DNA from: Rikenellaceae bacterium | GTDB lineage: Bacteria; Bacteroidota; Bacteroidia; Bacteroidales; Rikenellaceae | Length of the DNA: 64,000 nucleotides | Direction: 5' to 3' | Assembly: GCA_015060105.1 (NCBI GenBank) | Contig: SUZD01000001.1 | Coordinates: 62,001-126,000 of the forward strand | In this document: positions 32,525 through 41,068 of the stretch, piece after piece | How the letters are laid out: every line of letters begins with the position of its first letter | Numbering within the stretch: the first letter of the stretch is position 1 | Notes under the pieces: generated by a model | The model's database searches: none | What the model was told of the DNA's origin: nothing | The model's input: only the letters and a program-made list of their open reading frames with translations | Translations under genes and position numbers: made by a program

Positions 32525-34669
32525 TTACTCAAAGTTATAACCAACTATCATAGATTTGTAAGAAGACCAAAAATTTGCCGCAACATATGCATCATATGAG
32601 TCTACGGGTATATATATTTTTGCACTTGAAGCTATATTGGAGAATGGAGTATAGGACGTAGCAGCACCCCCCGCATTTGCAGAATCATAACCTGCTGAAA
32701 ATATGGTAGGAGGTATTTTTGCCATACAATAAATAGACGACAATTGTGAACAATTGTAAAATGCGTGCGTACCTAATTCATTGAGGTTGGAAGGCAACAC
32801 AATGCTTGTCAGTTTAGAACAATAAGCAAATGCTCCAAGATAACCTTTTACATTATGTTGAAAATATGCGCCTTTTATTGACTCCAACTTGCTGCGCTCA
32901 GCAAATTTTACACTTTGCAGATTACTACAACCGTAGAATGCTGCATATTGTATAGTTTTACAGTTTTCAGGTATTTCAATATGAGATAAAGAGGTACACG
33001 ACTGAAACGCTCCGTGAGGATAATAATAAGAGGAAGACGCTCCGTTAACCCAACCTCCGCCTATTTCAGAAAGTTTAGACTCACTCTCAAATACAACTGA
33101 AATCAGGTTGCTACACCCAAGAAATGCGGCTGCACCAAGTTGTTCAAGGCTTGCAGGAATTGTGATTGATGTCAATGAAGCACAATCAGTGAACGCTCCG
33201 TAAGAATAAGACTCGTAGTATCCTCCTTGAATTTCTTTTAGGATACTTCCATTCTCAAACACAACTGAATTTAGTTTTGAACAACCTAAAAAGGCTGCGG
33301 GCTCTATGATTTGGATACTTTTAGGAATTGTTATTGAGCGTAATTCTATGCAATTAGCGAATGCTCCATAGCAAGCAGATTTATTAAAACCGCCACTAAT
33401 CTGTTCGATTATGGTAGTTTCAAAAATTACAGTTGTGAGAGATGTGCAATTTTTGAAAGCAGAAGACTCGATGTTTGTAACACCTTGGGGAATTACTATT
33501 TTCCACAAAGAAGAACAATCAGCAAATGCAGAATTAGGTATTGAAGATATTCCTATAAAATACTTTAACTCTGTAAAGGCGACAATGTTTGCATTTTTCT
33601 CAAATGCTGTTCCAATTGTTTCTACCGCTGCTGCCTCGGCGTACGATAATTCTCCATCGTTATTGGTGTCCCAACGCATACAGCAGATTGCTTTTACTTG
33701 CAAGTCCTCGAATTGGATATTTTCCTTATCGTGCTTAGGCAGTGTAATCATTGTTCCGTCCGCCAAGTTGAAATAGACATACTCATCGTCTTGGGTTACG
33801 CTTTTGAAAATGCTGTCTCCGTCCTCACCATCAGCACCATCGCTACCGTCTGCACCATCACTGCCATCTTGACCATCTTTTCCATCTTCGCCCGTTGCCT
33901 TGCCAAGTTGTACCCAAGTTGCGCCATTGTCATACGACACATACCAATAGTCATTCTCTATTTTAAGTTGCGGAGTGATACCGTCTTTGCCGTCTGCTCC
34001 GTCTTTGCCGTCTTGACCGTCTGCACCATCTTTGCCGTCAGTTCCGTCCTGACCATCTTTTCCGTCACTACCATTTGTGCCGTCTTGTCCGTCCTGACCA
34101 TCAGTGCCATTTGCACCGTCTTGTCCATCTTTACCGTCTGCACCGTCAGTTCCAACCGCCTTAATCTTGTTGCCCTTTGCATCGAGCAACCATTCGCCAT
34201 CGAGAGTCCAATAATAGATATTGTCAGTGTCCTTCATTACGCCAATCTGCGGAGTATAACCGTCTTTGCCGTCAGCACCATTCGCTCCGTCTTTGCCGTC
34301 AGCACCATTCGCTCCGTCTTTGCCGTCAGCACCATTCGCTCCGTCTTTGCCATCTTGTCCGTGGTAGATTGTAATTGTATCGCTCTTACCAAATGAAATG
34401 GTATAACCGATAACCACGCCATCTTCTCTAATAGGTGAGATATTGGTGATGTAATCTCGCTTTTCGAGAGCATCGACAAGAGTCTGCAACGCCTCAATGT
34501 TGGTATTCATCTGTTTGCATAACTCTTCAAGGGCAGAAATACGCTGTTCGTGGTCACGAATGGACTCTTCCATTTCTCCGAACTTGTCCCAAATGTCGGA
34601 GTCGTCAAATTGGCACGAAGTTAATGCCAACGAAGTTGCAAGAACAACCGAAAGTAGAAATCGTTTCAT
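32525..34669 (-). CDS. Collagen-like/BspA leucine-rich-repeat surface lipoprotein
   Basis: A 714-residue lipoprotein with C19 in LTSC as lipid anchor. Then come a coiled coil (about 29-75), the PL29-N/DUF4988-like segment (PIREDGVVIGYTISF, YYWTLDGEWLLDAKGNKI), three blocks of collagen-like GxDG triplets (about 104-135, 175-230, 258-285), an EF-hand-like DTNNDGELSYAEA, and BspA-type leucine-rich repeats with ITIP/IVIP and AFxxCxxL motifs from about 375 to the end. Such proteins are rigid stalks presenting adhesive LRR domains. It lies in an AT-rich patch and has a leader of about 300 nt. Repeats at 34268-34348 are identical at DNA level. Ligand unknown. Confidence 0.88.
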   Translation of the reverse strand: MKRFLLSVVLATSLALTSCQFDDSDIWDKFGEMEESIRDHEQRISALEELCKQMNTNIEALQTLVDALEKRDYITNISPIREDGVVIGYTISFGKSDTITIYHGQDGKDGANGADGKDGANGADGKDGANGADGKDGYTPQIGVMKDTDNIYYWTLDGEWLLDAKGNKIKAVGTDGADGKDGQDGANGTDGQDGQDGTNGSDGKDGQDGTDGKDGADGQDGKDGADGKDGITPQLKIENDYWYVSYDNGATWVQLGKATGEDGKDGQDGSDGADGSDGADGEDGDSIFKSVTQDDEYVYFNLADGTMITLPKHDKENIQFEDLQVKAICCMRWDTNNDGELSYAEAAAVETIGTAFEKNANIVAFTELKYFIGISSIPNSAFADCSSLWKIVIPQGVTNIESSAFKNCTSLTTVIFETTIIEQISGGFNKSACYGAFANCIELRSITIPKSIQIIEPAAFLGCSKLNSVVFENGSILKEIQGGYYESYSYGAFTDCASLTSITIPASLEQLGAAAFLGCSNLISVVFESESKLSEIGGGWVNGASSSYYYPHGAFQSCTSLSHIEIPENCKTIQYAAFYGCSNLQSVKFAERSKLESIKGAYFQHNVKGYLGAFAYCSKLTSIVLPSNLNELGTHAFYNCSQLSSIYCMAKIPPTIFSAGYDSANAGGAATSYTPFSNIASSAKIYIPVDSYDAYVAANFWSSYKSMIVGYNFE
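34268..34348 (-). repeat. Three identical 27-bp tandem repeats in the collagen-like coding region
   Basis: Three perfect copies (34268-34294, 34295-34321, 34322-34348), each encoding nine residues of the GANGADGKD type. Because codons are identical, not only residues, the copy number may change by slippage without shifting frame. Confidence 0.95.
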
Positions 34670-34974
34670 AACTGTAAGTATTTGATATTATTGTTTGCTC
34701 AGTTATGACAATAAAGAAAGTGTGGAGAAACACTGTTCGCTTATTTACAAAGAGGTTCTGACAAAACCTTGAAGAGAATAAACGATGCGATACCCCACAC
34801 TTGGATAGTATGGGATACGCACGAAATGTGCATAGTCACATAACTATACAAGAAATGAGTGCTATTCGTTGTCCTCTCTTCTTTGAAACTGTCAGATTTC
34901 TTTGTAAGGACTGCGAAAACACTTTCAATATGTCCGTCTTGTGTTTTTTTATACCACTTGACACTACAAATATA
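34670..34974 (-). promoter_or_regulatory. Long leader of the collagen-like lipoprotein gene
   Basis: A -7 box TATATTTG (34967-34974) on the minus strand implies a leader of about 290 nt before the ATG at 34669. No convincing -33 box is seen. The leader contains short hairpins, such as AGGTT/AACCT near 34751-34771. Short open frames in it start at weak codons and look non-coding. Confidence 0.45.
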
Positions 34975-35064
34975 CGCATTTTTTGTTTCTTTGCTCTCTG
35001 CAAGGAAAACTTTTTGAATAGTGCATCGTACAAACAAAAGTGAAGAAACCTTGAATGAAGCAAA

Positions 35065-35162
35065 AAAAAGAATCGGGCGGGAGTTTTCGCAACTACCGCC
35101 CGTTCCCGAGGATTGCTCCTCTAAAAACTACTAACCCAAACTTAAATAAATGAAGAAACCTT
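35065..35162 (-). repeat. Structured intergenic element, copy near 35.1 kb
   Basis: The minus strand carries the full head seen in the 28.2-kb small RNA candidate (AAGGTTTCTTCATTTATTTA, then GGGTTAGTAGTT), a GAGG/CCTC hairpin, the strong GC-rich hairpin (35074-35102) and a T-run. The expected -7 position reads GTGCTTTG, a poor match, so this copy may be silent or read from elsewhere. A second fragment of the head lies at 35041-35052. Confidence 0.7.
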
Positions 35163-35296
35163 GACCGAGAAATCGCAAAGCACGTGCCAAACCGACAATT
35201 CTCGTCACAAAAGACTTTTTTGAATACATAGGCGACCAAGCGGTACGTTTTCTCGAAAAAGTTCTTATTTTTGTACTTAACAAAAACAAAACTCTT

Positions 35297-35686
35297 ATGA
35301 AACTTTTAACACGTATCTTCGCAATTATGGCACTCACTTCGACTATGTGCGCCTGCGGAACGCAGACACAACCCGAGAAAAATCAAGACACAGCAAAAGC
35401 TATCAAAATTGTAGCCGAGTTTAGCGTAAAACCCGAATATGTTGCAGAATTTGCCGCAACAGCCAAAGAACTTGTACTCGCATCGCAGGCAGAGGAGGGT
35501 AACATCACCTATACGCTGAATGCCTGCGCCGAGGACCCGACTATTTACACATTCATCGAGATTTGGAAAGACCTTGATGCTATCGAAGCGCACAACGCTT
35601 CGGCGCACTTCCAAAAGTTCGTCCCAATACTCGGAGGTATGTGCGATGGCTCAACCGTCAAACACTACACCGAGGTACAATACTAA
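35297..35686 (+). CDS. ABM-domain (antibiotic biosynthesis monooxygenase-like) lipoprotein
   Basis: A 129-residue protein: signal peptide ending TMCAC with C20 as likely lipid anchor, then a ferredoxin-like ABM domain (about 35-129) with [41 protein letters not shown] and HFQKF. ABM domains occur in heme-degrading and quinol monooxygenases such as YgiN; most lack cofactors. The lipoprotein form is unusual for this cytoplasmic family but is seen in Bacteroidota. TATTTTTG just upstream (around 35268) could be its -7 box. Substrate unknown. Confidence 0.8.
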   Translation: MKLLTRIFAIMALTSTMCACGTQTQPEKNQDTAKAIKIVAEFSVKPEYVAEFAATAKELVLASQAEEGNITYTLNACAEDPTIYTFIEIWKDLDAIEAHNASAHFQKFVPILGGMCDGSTVKHYTEVQY

Positions 35687-35705
35687 TACGTACAACTTCA
35701 AAACG

Positions 35706-35738
35706 AGCAGTGGGTGTCCCGTCGGGACACCCACTGCT
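35706..35738. other. Perfect 15-bp hairpin without U-tract
   Basis: AGCAGTGGGTGTCCC pairs fully with GGGACACCCACTGCT across a 3-nt loop, just after the ABM gene. No T-run follows on either strand, so it may act as an mRNA 3'-end stabiliser or a factor-dependent terminator. Confidence 0.6.
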
Positions 35739-35749
35739 ATATTAGCGGT

Positions 35750-35817
35750 AACGACAAAGTGGCCGAGCGTATGTGAGCATTTGAAAGACGAGCAGCAACG
35801 ACAAAGTGGCCTTGTTA
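35750..35817. repeat. Convergent-junction repeat, copy 1
   Basis: Contains an 18-bp word at 35767-35784 that recurs exactly at 52455-52472, followed at the same distance by AACG and CCTTGTTA. It also has an internal 15-bp direct repeat (35750-35764 and 35797-35811). Both copies lie between convergent genes directly after a hairpin. Confidence 0.65.
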
Positions 35818-35824
35818 TGCGGTT

Positions 35825-36568
35825 TTACGCGCGCTCTTGCTCATTATCCTTCTCCAACACATCATCACCTTCCCAATCAAACCACTCAAACTCTCGGCGA
35901 CCGCCAAGCGTAAATTGAGTATAGGTAATCGGAAGACCTCTATCCAAAAACATCATCTCATAGGCGGTCTTTATCGACAAACGCTCGTCGGCATAGCCCG
36001 AGCCATAGATGTCGTTATTGGCAACATTGCGTGTCAAGTTGTAGTTGTCAATAACGGCATTGGTGTAGTTATAGAGGTGTTGTGAGTCTGTTTTCAAATG
36101 AATAAGGCCGTCTGCAACGAGCATCTGTGCGTAGTATTCCAAGAATATGGGCGAGGTCAAACGCTTCTTGGCACGGCGGGTTTTGAGTTGCGGATCGGGG
36201 AATGTAATCCAAATTTCCGAAATTTCGCCCTCGGCAAAAAACGAGTTGATAAACTCAATTCGAGTACGAACAAAACCGATATTCGAGAGGTTTTCTTGTG
36301 TAGCGGTCTTGGCACCACGCCACATACGAGCACCCTTGATATCTATTCCGATAAAGTTTTTATCGGGGTTGCTACGGCCCAACGCTACGGTATATTCGCC
36401 ACGACCACAACCGAGTTCGAGCACAATCGGATTATCATTCTTGAAGAAATCCTTATGCCAGCGACCTTTCAGCGGGTGGTCTTTGTGGAAAATCTCCTCA
36501 AATTCGGGTTGTATCAGATTTTTGAAGGTGAGATTCTCGGCGAATCTCAAAGCTTTGCCTTTTCCCAT
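35825..36568 (-). CDS. trmB: tRNA (guanine-N7-)-methyltransferase
   Basis: TrmB methylates G46 of tRNA using SAM. The ATG at 36568 gives 247 residues starting MGKGKALRF. The SAM motif ELGCGRGEYTVALG lies near 49, then GIDIKGARMWRG, and the catalytic region has ITFPDPQLKTRRAKKRL. The start codon overlaps the gldH stop (TAATG), so translation is probably coupled. It is the last gene of the ricT-gldH-trmB operon. Confidence 0.96.
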   Translation of the reverse strand: MGKGKALRFAENLTFKNLIQPEFEEIFHKDHPLKGRWHKDFFKNDNPIVLELGCGRGEYTVALGRSNPDKNFIGIDIKGARMWRGAKTATQENLSNIGFVRTRIEFINSFFAEGEISEIWITFPDPQLKTRRAKKRLTSPIFLEYYAQMLVADGLIHLKTDSQHLYNYTNAVIDNYNLTRNVANNDIYGSGYADERLSIKTAYEMMFLDRGLPITYTQFTLGGRREFEWFDWEGDDVLEKDNEQERA

Positions 36569-37008
36569 TATTCTTTGTTGTGTAGTTTCGTATTCAAGCC
36601 CACAGCCCACACGCCTCTGGTTGTGGTTGTCGGCGCAAAGGTTATATTGTAGTTACCCGAGCAACGCAACATCGTCCCGCGATGGAACAGAACTTCGCGC
36701 TCGTAGTAGTCGTGTTGGCTCTTGCGACGCGGCAGATAGCAACGCACCGTATCCTCGGCCACATAGCCATCGGGCGAGGTGGTACGAACTGCCAAATCGA
36801 CGCTATCGGGAGCCTCCAATGCATAAAATATGACGAGCGACAAATCGACCTGCGAGGTGGTATCACGATTGACAAAGGTCATCTCGACCGCCTCATTCCA
36901 ATCAATAGGCGGGGTATCGACCACCGTTGCGGTATGGTCCGACAGGCACGAGAGCATAAAAACGCCAACGCACGTTACCAACACCTTCTGTCCGACGCGC
37001 CAGTTCAT
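36568..37008 (-). CDS. gldH: GldH-like lipoprotein
   Basis: A 146-residue lipoprotein with a signal peptide ending MLSC and lipid-accepting C20. The mature domain is a beta-sandwich-like fold with DWNEAVEMTF and late YNITFAPTTTTRGVWAVGL. In gliding Flavobacteriia GldH is needed for motility, but non-gliding Bacteroidales keep it, always beside trmB and ricT-type genes, so its role here is not gliding. It is 3 nt downstream of ricT and overlaps trmB. Confidence 0.8.
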   Translation of the reverse strand: MNWRVGQKVLVTCVGVFMLSCLSDHTATVVDTPPIDWNEAVEMTFVNRDTTSQVDLSLVIFYALEAPDSVDLAVRTTSPDGYVAEDTVRCYLPRRKSQHDYYEREVLFHRGTMLRCSGNYNITFAPTTTTRGVWAVGLNTKLHNKE

Positions 37009-37011
37009 CTA

Positions 37012-38328
37012 CTATTGTTCGCCTCCGTTTTTGTGGTTATTATCGCCTTGTCGGCCGTCACGCGAGCGACGATGAAATCCACGATTGCGACCACCGTTAC
37101 GTTTGTCGCCACGATTACCTCCTGCGTGTTGTTCTGCATTATCTTGCGACTCTTTCTGCTCGCGAGGTTGTTGCGGACGGTCGCCACCTTCATTTTGGCG
37201 ATTATTACCTTTCTTGCGGTTTTTCTTGCGTTTCGAGCGGTCGAAGCGGGTGATGCTATCCTCCTCGCTACCACTTGCAAAAGTGATTTCGGGCTCGGCA
37301 ACGCCAACCTCGCCGACAATGGTATCGACCTTGCGACCCGAGCGGTTGATGCTCATAATCTCGCGCACCTTCGACACCGTAAGTTTGATATTACCAACAG
37401 GCGCATCGGGCACGGTACTGAAAGTCATCACGCGCGCCAACACATCGGTCGAGATGTGGTAGTAGTCGCCGTCCATAGCGTGAAGCGGCTCGTGCAAGCG
37501 AGGAATAGATTTGCGGGCGTCGATATAGGAGTCAAGCTCATAAACCAGACAGCATTTGAGTTTACCACATTGGCCTGCCAACTTTTGCGGATTGAGCGAC
37601 AGGTCTTGTGTACGCGCTGCATTGGTAGTTACCGAGGTAAAGCTCGAAATCCACGAAGCGCAACACAACTCACGACCACACGAGCCCAAGCCTCCGATAC
37701 GGCCGGCCTCTTGTCGTGCGCCAATCTGTTTCATCTCGATTTTGATGCGGAACTGCTCGGCAAACACCTTAATCAGTTCGCGGAAATCGACACGGCCATC
37801 GGCAATGTAATAGAAGATTGCCTTAATCTTATCGCCTTGATACTCCACATCGCCAATCTTCATTTCGAGGCCCATAGCGGCAGCAATCTGGCGCGAACGA
37901 ATCATCGTTTGGTGTTCGAGTGCGATAGCCTCCTGCCACTTCTCGATGTCGTAGGGGCGAGCCTTACGGAATAGTTTGCGGAACTCGCCGCCAATGGGCG
38001 AAAAGCCTACGCGTTTCATCTGTTTGGCAACCATATCGCCCAACATCGACACAATACCTATATCGTGACCGGGCGACGCCTCAACAGCCACAATATCGCC
38101 AACTTTCAGGTCGAGATTATTGACATTGCGATAGTATCCTTTGCGAGTGTTCTTGAAACGAACCTCGATTATATCGGTAGGAAAACGGTCGGGATAGTCG
38201 GCAAGCCAATCGGTTGCGTGGAGTTTGAAACAACCCTCACACATCTCAACCGACACATTGCCGTCGCAGTCGGGGCAGAATGCACAACCACGACCCATAT
38301 CCGGTTTTATCTTATGATTACAACTCAT
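37012..38328 (-). CDS. ricT: PSP1-domain protein (RicT/YaaT family)
   Basis: A 438-residue protein. The N-terminus has a Cys-rich CAFCPDCDGNVSVEMCEGC segment. The PSP1 core (about 50-300) includes RFKNTRKGYYRN, RIGGLGSCGRELCCASWI and QCGKLKCC, whose cysteines bind Fe-S clusters in the B. subtilis RicAFT complex that supports RNA processing. The last 75 residues are very basic and rich in Arg, Gly, Asn and Gln (RGDKRNGGRN), an RGG-like RNA-binding tail absent from the Bacillus protein. A -7 box TATCTTTG lies at 38351-38358. First gene of the ricT-gldH-trmB operon. Confidence 0.9.
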   Translation of the reverse strand: MSCNHKIKPDMGRGCAFCPDCDGNVSVEMCEGCFKLHATDWLADYPDRFPTDIIEVRFKNTRKGYYRNVNNLDLKVGDIVAVEASPGHDIGIVSMLGDMVAKQMKRVGFSPIGGEFRKLFRKARPYDIEKWQEAIALEHQTMIRSRQIAAAMGLEMKIGDVEYQGDKIKAIFYYIADGRVDFRELIKVFAEQFRIKIEMKQIGARQEAGRIGGLGSCGRELCCASWISSFTSVTTNAARTQDLSLNPQKLAGQCGKLKCCLVYELDSYIDARKSIPRLHEPLHAMDGDYYHISTDVLARVMTFSTVPDAPVGNIKLTVSKVREIMSINRSGRKVDTIVGEVGVAEPEITFASGSEEDSITRFDRSKRKKNRKKGNNRQNEGGDRPQQPREQKESQDNAEQHAGGNRGDKRNGGRNRGFHRRSRDGRQGDNNHKNGGEQ

Positions 38329-38401
38329 AGAAAAATATGCATATTTAGGGCAAAGATAACAATTTTTGCGAGATTTCTATGCCCCATAGCAACATTTATG
38401 G

Positions 38402-39772
38402 CTATTCATCGTCAAGATTGGCAGAAGAGGCCGCTTGTGCCATTCGCAGATTGTGTTTGAAACGGCGACGAAGAAGAATAGCCGCAGTAGAAAGGCCGAA
38501 GATATAGCCCAACCAAACACCTATCTCGCCAAAGCCGAAGACAAAGCCGAAGAGGTAGCCAAACGGCAGATTGATTGCAAGGTAGGCAATGAAGGCGATA
38601 CGCATAGTAATCACAACATCCTGCATTCCGCGCAGAATACCCATTCCGATACACTGCATACCATCGAAGAGTTGGAACATTGCTACCACAATCAACATAC
38701 GGGCTGTCATGGCAATAACATCCTCGTCGGCGGTAAATATTTGCGGCAACAGTTCGCGTAGCAGAATGAACGAAAAGGCAGTAAAGATATTCCAAATCAG
38801 TCCGATACGATAGGACGAGGAGCCAATACGGCTGATAGCCTCGTAATCCCCCAGTCCATAGGCGTGGCTGACACGGATAGTGGTGGCCGAACTGATACCC
38901 ACCAATGTCAGGAAGGCTATGTTACAAAGTGTGAGTGCTATCTGATTGGAGGCAATGGCAACCTCGCCCAACCAACCCATCATAATACTCGAAAACGAGA
39001 AAGTCCAGCCTTCGAGCGACATCTGCACACATATCGGGAAACCGACGACCATAAGTTCACGTACTCGCGTCCACGAAAAGTGCGTATGGCGCAGAAGTAT
39101 CATATAGCGACGAATACGACGATGCACAAGACAATAGCCGATTATCAAAAACGGGGTTATCAAACGCGACAGGAATGTCGCCAAACCCGCACCCGTTGCA
39201 CCGAGTTCGGGTGCGCCCCACTCGCCATAGATAAACATATAGTTCAGCACCACATTCAACAAGTTGCTGAATATCACAATCGCCATCGCTATCGTGGTAT
39301 TGCCGATACCCTCCAAAAACTGCTTAAAGGGAGCAAACAACATAAACGGCAGAAGCGACCATACCAGATATTTGTAGTACGGGATTGCCGCCTCAACTAC
39401 TTCGAGCGGCTGTCCCATATTGTCCAAAAACGGGATAACGGCATACTGAACGCCAAATACCAAAGCACCGATTCCGAGATACAGAATGATGGCATTCATA
39501 AGATTGGCTGCTGCATCACGATGTCGTCCTTGCGCATACGCCTCGCCAACAAGTGGCGTCAAACCGAGCGTTATGCCCATACACGAGATAAAGAGGATAA
39601 ACGAAACCGTACCACCAAACGAAACAGCCGCCAATGGGAGTGTGCCCAATCGTCCGACCATAATATTGTCGGCAAGTTGGGTAATGATTTGGCCAACCTG
39701 CGACAAAATAATGGGAACGGCAAGGCGTAGCGTTGTCCCATACTCGTTATTTAGGCGAAACAGTTTTAACAT
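38402..39772 (-). CDS. MATE-family efflux transporter
   Basis: A 456-residue membrane protein with twelve predicted segments. MATE pumps exchange Na+ or H+ for cationic drugs or metabolites. Landmarks are VPIILSQVGQIITQLADNIMVGRLG at the start and GFPICVQMSLEGWTFS at the beginning of the second half; the two-fold repeat is visible. The ATG at 39772 is preferred to an upstream TTG. It stands alone, with the ricT operon downstream on the same strand. Substrate cannot be told. Confidence 0.93.
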   Translation of the reverse strand: MLKLFRLNNEYGTTLRLAVPIILSQVGQIITQLADNIMVGRLGTLPLAAVSFGGTVSFILFISCMGITLGLTPLVGEAYAQGRHRDAAANLMNAIILYLGIGALVFGVQYAVIPFLDNMGQPLEVVEAAIPYYKYLVWSLLPFMLFAPFKQFLEGIGNTTIAMAIVIFSNLLNVVLNYMFIYGEWGAPELGATGAGLATFLSRLITPFLIIGYCLVHRRIRRYMILLRHTHFSWTRVRELMVVGFPICVQMSLEGWTFSFSSIMMGWLGEVAIASNQIALTLCNIAFLTLVGISSATTIRVSHAYGLGDYEAISRIGSSSYRIGLIWNIFTAFSFILLRELLPQIFTADEDVIAMTARMLIVVAMFQLFDGMQCIGMGILRGMQDVVITMRIAFIAYLAINLPFGYLFGFVFGFGEIGVWLGYIFGLSTAAILLRRRFKHNLRMAQAASSANLDDE

Positions 39773-39892
39773 AGCGCGCAAAGATACTTCTTATTGGTAG
39801 ATATTGCAAGTTTTACACCCATAGGAGCCTTAAACGAAGAGCGGGAAGTCACAAATTAACTCCCCGCTCAAAAAAACCCTTATCGTACGGCG

Positions 39893-41068
39893 TTACATGG
39901 CGTATGCCGATAGTTCTGCCGCCGACAATGCATAATCACGCTCGGCTTCGAGTGTACGCTGCAAAGCATCGAGATAGAGTTCGGATTCGAGGATATAATC
40001 CAACAGCGAGATTGCACCCTCCATAAACGCTTTTTCGAGCAGAGCCTGATTATCGGTCTCGCCCAACGCTTTGCGATACTCCTCGGCTGTTGTTTGCAAT
40101 CCTATGGTGCGCTGATAGCGGCTCAACACATCATTATAGAAGCGAACGCGGGTATCCTCGGCACGACTTTCGGCGGCCAAAGCTGCGGCACGAGCCTGAC
40201 GCACTTTATTCTTGGCGCTCCACAAAGGTATCGAAACGCCAACGGTCACACCGTGATAACCCTCGCGTCTTATGTTCTCGTGCATATATCCGGCCGCAAT
40301 CTCGGGGAGGTTTGCCGCTTTGCCGAGTTGCAGTTGGCGACGACCAAGTTCAACCTCGCCACGAGCATACTCCATTACGGGATTGGTGCGCTCACACTCC
40401 GAATACCACTCCTCGAAACTCGACGGGACAGAAATCAACGGGAACTCCGTTGTCGCAACTCGCAGAGTGTCGCCACCAGCCAGGGTCGAGAGTTGCAGAT
40501 GCAGGTCACGTATCGCAACATCGAGGCGGGTAAGTTCGCCATTGATGGTTGCTCGGTTAAGTACAGCCTTATTATACTCCAACACATTAGCAGTACCCTC
40601 GGTCAGCGAGCGTTCGTACGCCTCGGCTATACGCTCGGCATAGGCAGCGCGCTCGGCAACAGCCTCACGCAGGGCGTTATTATAGACCATCTCGATATAG
40701 AGTTTTTGAGTGGCAAGCACAAGTGCTATGCGTTCGGCCTTATAATCGAGTTCGACAAGTCTGTTTTGCGAGTCTGCCACACGGCGTTTGTATCCGAACA
40801 GCGACGCCAAATCGAACGATTGTTGAACCGACACATCGGCTCTTTCGCCCATTCCGTCGAGGTTGCCCCACAAGTAGTGGAACTCGACCTCGGGGCCACT
40901 CAAATAGATGTCGGTACGATTGCCGAGCGTTTGCGCTTCGGCACTATGGCGCAACGCTTCGAGGTGTGTACTTCGCGCCTCAACAGCCGCCACAATCTCC
41001 TCCATTGTTTGTGCTCGCAGGGTGGTAGCACACAACGCCACAAAGGCTAATATTATCAGTCGTTTCAT
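39893..41068 (-). CDS. TolC-family outer-membrane efflux channel (CzcC-like)
   Basis: A 391-residue protein with a signal peptide (about 1-19) and the long helical repeats of outer-membrane efflux factors, including QQSFDLASLFGYKRR near 83 and a late IPLWSAKNKVRQARA. It is the exit duct of the tripartite metal pump. Its ATG overlaps the stop of the CzcA-type gene by 4 nt, so the two are coupled. It is the last gene of the operon that begins at 45904. Confidence 0.88.
   Translation of the reverse strand: MKRLIILAFVALCATTLRAQTMEEIVAAVEARSTHLEALRHSAEAQTLGNRTDIYLSGPEVEFHYLWGNLDGMGERADVSVQQSFDLASLFGYKRRVADSQNRLVELDYKAERIALVLATQKLYIEMVYNNALREAVAERAAYAERIAEAYERSLTEGTANVLEYNKAVLNRATINGELTRLDVAIRDLHLQLSTLAGGDTLRVATTEFPLISVPSSFEEWYSECERTNPVMEYARGEVELGRRQLQLGKAANLPEIAAGYMHENIRREGYHGVTVGVSIPLWSAKNKVRQARAAALAAESRAEDTRVRFYNDVLSRYQRTIGLQTTAEEYRKALGETDNQALLEKAFMEGAISLLDYILESELYLDALQRTLEAERDYALSAAELSAYAM

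Noticed and set aside
34741..35063. Two overlapping minus-strand open frames of 75-98 codons in the leader of the collagen-like gene
   Set aside because: Both start at weak codons, overlap each other in different frames and show no recognisable protein features, so they are treated as leader sequence.
39848..39882. Hairpin with AAAAAAA downstream of the TolC-like gene as a minus-strand terminator
   Set aside because: The A-run is on the wrong side: read on the minus strand, the T-run precedes the hairpin and none follows it.
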